This document shows positions 61,096 through 64,000 of a DNA stretch of 64,000 nt, one piece after another. The number at the start of each line of letters is the position of its first letter. Within the stretch, counting starts at the first letter, position 1. The stretch is from Bacteroidales bacterium (GTDB taxonomy: Bacteria; Bacteroidota; Bacteroidia; Bacteroidales; UBA932), in assembly GCA_017535125.1 (NCBI GenBank), contig JAFXUS010000037.1, positions 22,438 through 86,437 on the forward strand. The letters are read 5' to 3'. The notes under the pieces were generated by a model. That model did not search any database. It was not told the origin of the DNA and saw nothing but the letters and a program-made list of their open reading frames with translations. The position numbers were made by a program, and so were the translations under genes.

Positions 61096-63459
61096 TCAGT
61101 TCAGTTCCGGCCCCAGTTTGACGGACTTGCCGGCGGCGAGGGTGAAGTCCTTCGTCTTCCCGGCATAGCGGACGGTAAATGGCTTCCCAAGCAGAGATTT
61201 GATCTCGCAGGAAGTCATTTTTCCGTCTTGCCAGCTGATGCTCACCTCGTAGCCGCCACGGGCCTTCAAGCCGCAGACGGAGCCGTCCTTCCAGCTGACC
61301 GGCAGCGCCGGCAGGATGGAAATTTCGCCTGCGTGGCTCTGCAGGAGACTTTCCGCAATACCGGCGGTGATGCCGAAGTTGATGTCGGACTGGTTGGATC
61401 CGGAGAAGTGCAGGTTGTTGCCGAACCCGCCCATCACCCGACGGCCGGCGGGGGTCATGAATATCTTTCTCAGGATCTCGTCCGTCTTTTCTCCGTTCTC
61501 CAGGCGGGCCCACTGGCAGATGTCGATGGCGCTGTTCCAGAAAGAAATGACCGGGCGCGGCTCCAGCCAGGCCTCGACGGCGGCAGCCAGCTCGGGCGTC
61601 CCGCGCAGCGTGATGGAGTTGCCCGGATAAAGGCCGAAGGTGCCGGACCAGTTGTGGTTCTCGCGGCCACGTGTCCAGTCTTCGATCCAGCCCTGCAGCA
61701 TGCCGTTTTCGCCGACCATGTAGGGCGGAATCTGCTCGAGCGCGGCGGCCAGCTTATCGCTGAACTCGTTATCCTCGCCCAGCAGCTTCGCCGCCTCGAT
61801 GCAGTGCGGGAAGAGATCCCGGATCAGGGCGTTGTCCATGGTGGTGGACGGCGCGAGGAACTGCTCTTCCGGATTGCCTTCGATGAAATAGCCCTGCTCG
61901 GGCGACATGGAGAAAGGAATGGTCAGATAACCGTAGTTCGGATTCACCGCCAGGATGTCCAGCACGAACTCGGCGGCGCCCTTCATGATGGGATAGTATT
62001 TCTTCAGGAAGTCAAGGTCCTCCGTGAAGAGGTAGTGCTCCCAGACGTGCTGGCATAGCCACACGCCGCTCATCGGCCACATGCCGTAGCGGGCCGCGTC
62101 GACGGGCGCGGTGCCGCGCCAGAGGTCGGTGTTGTGGTGGGATACCCAGCCGGAGGCGCCGTAATAGAGCTTCGCCGTCTCGGCGCCGTTCTCCGCCAGG
62201 TCCTCCAGCAGGTGGAACAGCGGAGGCGTGCATTCGGAGAGGTTGGTGACCTCGGCGGGCCAGTAGTTCATCTCCGTATTGACGTTCAGCGTGTATTTGC
62301 TGCCCCAGTTGGGGAGCAGGTCCTGGCTCCAGCGGCCCTGCAGGTTGCTGGGCTCGCTGCCCGGCCGGCTGGCGGACACCGTGATGTAGCGGCCGAACTG
62401 GAAGAGTTTCGCCTGCAGGTCCGCGTCCGGCTCGCCCTGTTTGAGGGCCGCCACGCGTACGTCGGTCGGCTTGGCATTCTCCGCACCGTCCCCCACACGC
62501 AGATGCACCCGGCTCATCAGGCCGGAGAAGTCTTTAAGGTGCGTCTGCTTGAGCTGCTCGTAGCTCTTGTCCGCGACCGCGGCCAGGATCTCGTCGCAAT
62601 GCGCGGACGGGTCTCCGCTGATGTCCTTGTAGTTGACGTAATTCGTCGCAATCGTCAGCACGAAGGTCACGGCATTGGCGCCCGACACGACCAGGCTGGA
62701 GTCCGTGGCCGCAAGCATGCCCTTCTCGGGCATGGCGATGAGGTTCGTCTGGAAGCTCATGCCGTCGCCCTCGACCTTCGCGATCAGGTCGAAGATGCGC
62801 GTGGGCAGGTAGCTCCAGGTGCCGTTCATCGTCAGGCGGTTGCCCGCGGCGGCAATGTTTCTCTGGAAGGGACTCTTCAGCTTCGCTTCCACGTTCACCG
62901 CGCCGGGCTTGTCGGCGGAGACCTTCATGACCATGACGTGGTCGGGATAGGACATGAACACCTCCCGGGTCATCCTGACGCCGTCCTGCGTGTAGCGGAC
63001 AGTCACGATGCCCGTCTCCATGTCGAGTTCGCGATAGTAATCGCTCACACTCCCCTCGGACGGGAAATCCAGCAGCAGGTCACCGACCGGGACGTAGGTC
63101 TGCTGGTTGGCGGGCTTCCCGTAGAAGTGCGCGTCCACCAGCTTCTCCGCCTCTTTGTACTTCTTCGCATACATCAGCTGCTTGATCTGCTCATAATAGT
63201 TATGGGCTTCCGGGTCGTTGTAATCGACCGGGCGGCCGGACCAGAAGGTCGACTCGTTGAGCGCGATGCGCTCGTGGTCGGTCCGGCCGAACACGTTACC
63301 GCCCATGTAGCCGTTGCCGATCAGCAGGCCGTCCAGCCACGCGTCGCCCGCAGGCTGGTCATACCACAGGACCATCTCCCGACTGGATTCGGGAGCAGGT
63401 TGCGTACACGAAACAAATGCCGCCATCAGCAGGCAGAGCGGAAAGAGGATGCGCTTCAT
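61096..63459 (-). CDS. Glycoside hydrolase family 95 lipoprotein (alpha-L-fucosidase/galactosidase type)
   Basis: A 787-residue enzyme; the ATG at 63459 gives a lipoprotein signal (LFPLCLLMAAFVSCTQ) with Cys about 18. GH95 markers: MVLWYDQPAGDAWLDGLLIGNG (N-terminal beta domain, read in parts), NVNTEMNYWPAEVTNL (catalytic Asn pair), WIEDW (acid Glu) and DINFGITAGIAESLLQSHAG near the end. Two usually conserved stretches differ: HNWSGTFGLYPG replaces the His-rich HRHxSHLYGLYPG form and the Trp-rich segment after it is altered, so substrate preference may differ from classic 1,2-alpha-L-fucosidases. No SusC/SusD genes are nearby, so it is not in a typical PUL in this window. Confidence 0.9.
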   Translation of the reverse strand: MKRILFPLCLLMAAFVSCTQPAPESSREMVLWYDQPAGDAWLDGLLIGNGYMGGNVFGRTDHERIALNESTFWSGRPVDYNDPEAHNYYEQIKQLMYAKKYKEAEKLVDAHFYGKPANQQTYVPVGDLLLDFPSEGSVSDYYRELDMETGIVTVRYTQDGVRMTREVFMSYPDHVMVMKVSADKPGAVNVEAKLKSPFQRNIAAAGNRLTMNGTWSYLPTRIFDLIAKVEGDGMSFQTNLIAMPEKGMLAATDSSLVVSGANAVTFVLTIATNYVNYKDISGDPSAHCDEILAAVADKSYEQLKQTHLKDFSGLMSRVHLRVGDGAENAKPTDVRVAALKQGEPDADLQAKLFQFGRYITVSASRPGSEPSNLQGRWSQDLLPNWGSKYTLNVNTEMNYWPAEVTNLSECTPPLFHLLEDLAENGAETAKLYYGASGWVSHHNTDLWRGTAPVDAARYGMWPMSGVWLCQHVWEHYLFTEDLDFLKKYYPIMKGAAEFVLDILAVNPNYGYLTIPFSMSPEQGYFIEGNPEEQFLAPSTTMDNALIRDLFPHCIEAAKLLGEDNEFSDKLAAALEQIPPYMVGENGMLQGWIEDWTRGRENHNWSGTFGLYPGNSITLRGTPELAAAVEAWLEPRPVISFWNSAIDICQWARLENGEKTDEILRKIFMTPAGRRVMGGFGNNLHFSGSNQSDINFGITAGIAESLLQSHAGEISILPALPVSWKDGSVCGLKARGGYEVSISWQDGKMTSCEIKSLLGKPFTVRYAGKTKDFTLAAGKSVKLGPELN

Positions 63460-63601
63460 AACAATCAGGGAATAGGGGGTTGTCAATCAACACCATAAAA
63501 GTAGGTATTAATTCCCAAACGCGCAACCCGGGAAACGGGATTCTCCGCCGAAGTGTTCCCAATGTCCGCAGAACTGGGACAGATGAACGAATATCGATTT
63601 T

Positions 63602-63649
63602 GAGGAGCGAAGCGACGCAGGGGGTCAGGGGGGAACGCTCCCCTGTCAT
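63602..63649 (-). repeat. Repeat element (family 2), intergenic copy between GH95 and tRNA-Ala
   Basis: Read on the minus strand it shares ATGAC-GGGGA, TCCCCC, the run of C followed by T, and a 13-base identical block ending CGCTTCGCTCC with the copy inside mutY (48951-49010). This is the only family-2 copy outside a gene in the window. Confidence 0.7.
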
Positions 63650-63659
63650 AGCGGAAGCG

Positions 63660-63712
63660 CTATCTCCACGCAAAAACGCCACCGCGATTGCGGTGGCGTC
63701 TGCGTGGAGATA
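63660..63712 (-). terminator. Terminator hairpin after tRNA-Ala, extended into the tRNA acceptor end
   Basis: On the minus strand a 10-bp GC-rich stem (ACGCCACCGC with its complement, loop AATC) is followed by five T, a standard intrinsic terminator for the rRNA/tRNA transcript. Outside it, 12 more bases (TATCTCCACGCA at the tRNA-Ala 3' end and its complement) can pair, with a small internal loop between the stems. Confidence 0.85.
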
Positions 63713-63777
63713 GTCGGATTCGAACCGGCGACCCTATGCTTGCAAAGCATATGCTCTACCAGCTGAGCTATACCCCC
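63705..63777 (-). tRNA. tRNA-Ala (anticodon TGC)
   Basis: Cloverleaf present: acceptor GGGGGTA/TATCTCC with two G-U pairs, D-arm GCTCAGCTGGTAGAGC, anticodon stem ATGCT/AGCAT with loop TTTGCAA, T-loop TTCGAAT, discriminator A. CCA is not encoded. It lies in the usual 16S spacer position after tRNA-Ile. Confidence 0.97.
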
Positions 63778-63827
63778 AGGAAAGTAAAAAAGCGAAACAG
63801 CTGCGATGTACAGTTGTTCCGCTTTTG

Positions 63828-63901
63828 TAGGCCCGCGCGGAGTTGAACCGCGGACCTCCACATTATCAGTGTGGCGCTCTAACCAACTGAGCTATAGGAC
63901 T
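63828..63901 (-). tRNA. tRNA-Ile (anticodon GAT)
   Basis: Anticodon arm CCACACTGATAATGTGG carries GAT; D-arm GCTCAGTTGGTTAGAGC and T-arm CGCGGTTCAACTCCGCG are normal. The acceptor stem reads AGTCCTA against CGGGCCT, which leaves a T-C and an A-C mismatch. CCA is not encoded. Position between 16S and tRNA-Ala is standard. Confidence 0.93.
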
Positions 63902-63961
63902 ATATAAACAGATGAAGTAAAGAAGCATGGGAAAAGAAGCGAGCCTTTATCCGTCCTCTCC

Positions 63962-64000
63962 AGAAAGGAGGTGTTCCAGCCGCACCTTCCGGTACGGCTA
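63962..64000 (-). rRNA. 16S ribosomal RNA, 3' end only (continues beyond window)
   Basis: The minus strand reads GTGCGGCTGGAACACCTCC followed by TTTCT, the conserved 16S 3' terminus with the anti-Shine-Dalgarno core. Only about 39 bases are inside the window. The exact 3' end is set by processing; 63962 is the likely position. Confidence 0.95.

Overview
The window comes from a GC-rich member of the Bacteroidales (Bacteroidota). Protein content supports this: GldH next to a PSP1/RicT protein, a PG0541-type RND-associated protein, DUF4271-hemD-rnpA-yidD, DUF2723, PorT-like outer-membrane barrels and a TMEM43 protein. So do the promoters, because many genes follow a Bacteroidota-type -7 element (TAnnTTTG, mostly TATCTTTG). 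Family- or genus-level placement is not possible from the sequence alone. The region is almost wholly core genome, tightly packed, with many 1-14 nt gene overlaps. No gene-free stretch exceeds 300 bases; the longest is 63460-63704. I see no CRISPR array, intact IS, prophage or riboswitch.

Layout: 1-12072 (minus strand) holds rnfC (cut by the window edge), rnfB, a RseC-like protein, dnaB, a zinc-ribbon coiled-coil protein, a MerR regulator, two M23 peptidases, a single ORF joining an LptF/LptG permease to methionyl-tRNA formyltransferase, and alaS. 12242-21506 (minus) holds an exported Fe-S redox pair, trmB, gldH, ricT-like, holB, a polyprenyl synthase, a LOG-family hydrolase, a barrel protein, thioredoxin and the PG0541-type protein. 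21503-27025 is a tripartite RND efflux operon. 27090-34155 holds lgt, a secreted protein, TMEM43, pgk, yidD, rnpA, hemD, DUF4271 and a SUI1-type factor. 34210-38206 (plus) holds a large DUF2723 glycosyltransferase-like protein and an rRNA-methyltransferase-like protein. 38208-46554 holds two parts of what looks like a peptide-modification/export set (S24/S26 peptidase and HPr-kinase-like protein; PqqD-like protein, nucleotidyltransferase and ABC exporter) flanking lepA and tkt. 46558-54633 holds small membrane proteins, mutY, a LolD-like ATPase, tRNA-Pro, mdh, a phosphopantetheinyl transferase, a broken RhuM-family gene, comM-like and tsaE. 54725-61089 holds an ECF sigma factor with a membrane-anchored barrel protein, a TPR protein, an EnvC-like protein, a PreA-like oxidoreductase and a small secreted protein. 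61096-64000 holds a GH95 lipoprotein, tRNA-Ala, tRNA-Ile and the 3' end of 16S rRNA.

The most unusual signal is a set of short palindromic or inverted-repeat DNA elements lying in frame inside conserved protein genes (rnfB, fmt domain, NapH-like ferredoxin, trmB, rnpA, HPr-kinase-like, mutY, preA-like), always in linkers, loops or termini. At least three families are present; one is a 110-120 bp element with about 25-bp terminal inverted repeats. They resemble, in behaviour only, the protein-coding palindromic elements of Rickettsia. Second is a 16S-tRNA-Ile-tRNA-Ala unit that ends in a terminator hairpin with no 23S gene after it. Third is the LptG-Fmt fusion. A further pattern is a group of genes whose -7 promoter box sits only 5-8 nt before the start codon, suggesting leaderless mRNAs.
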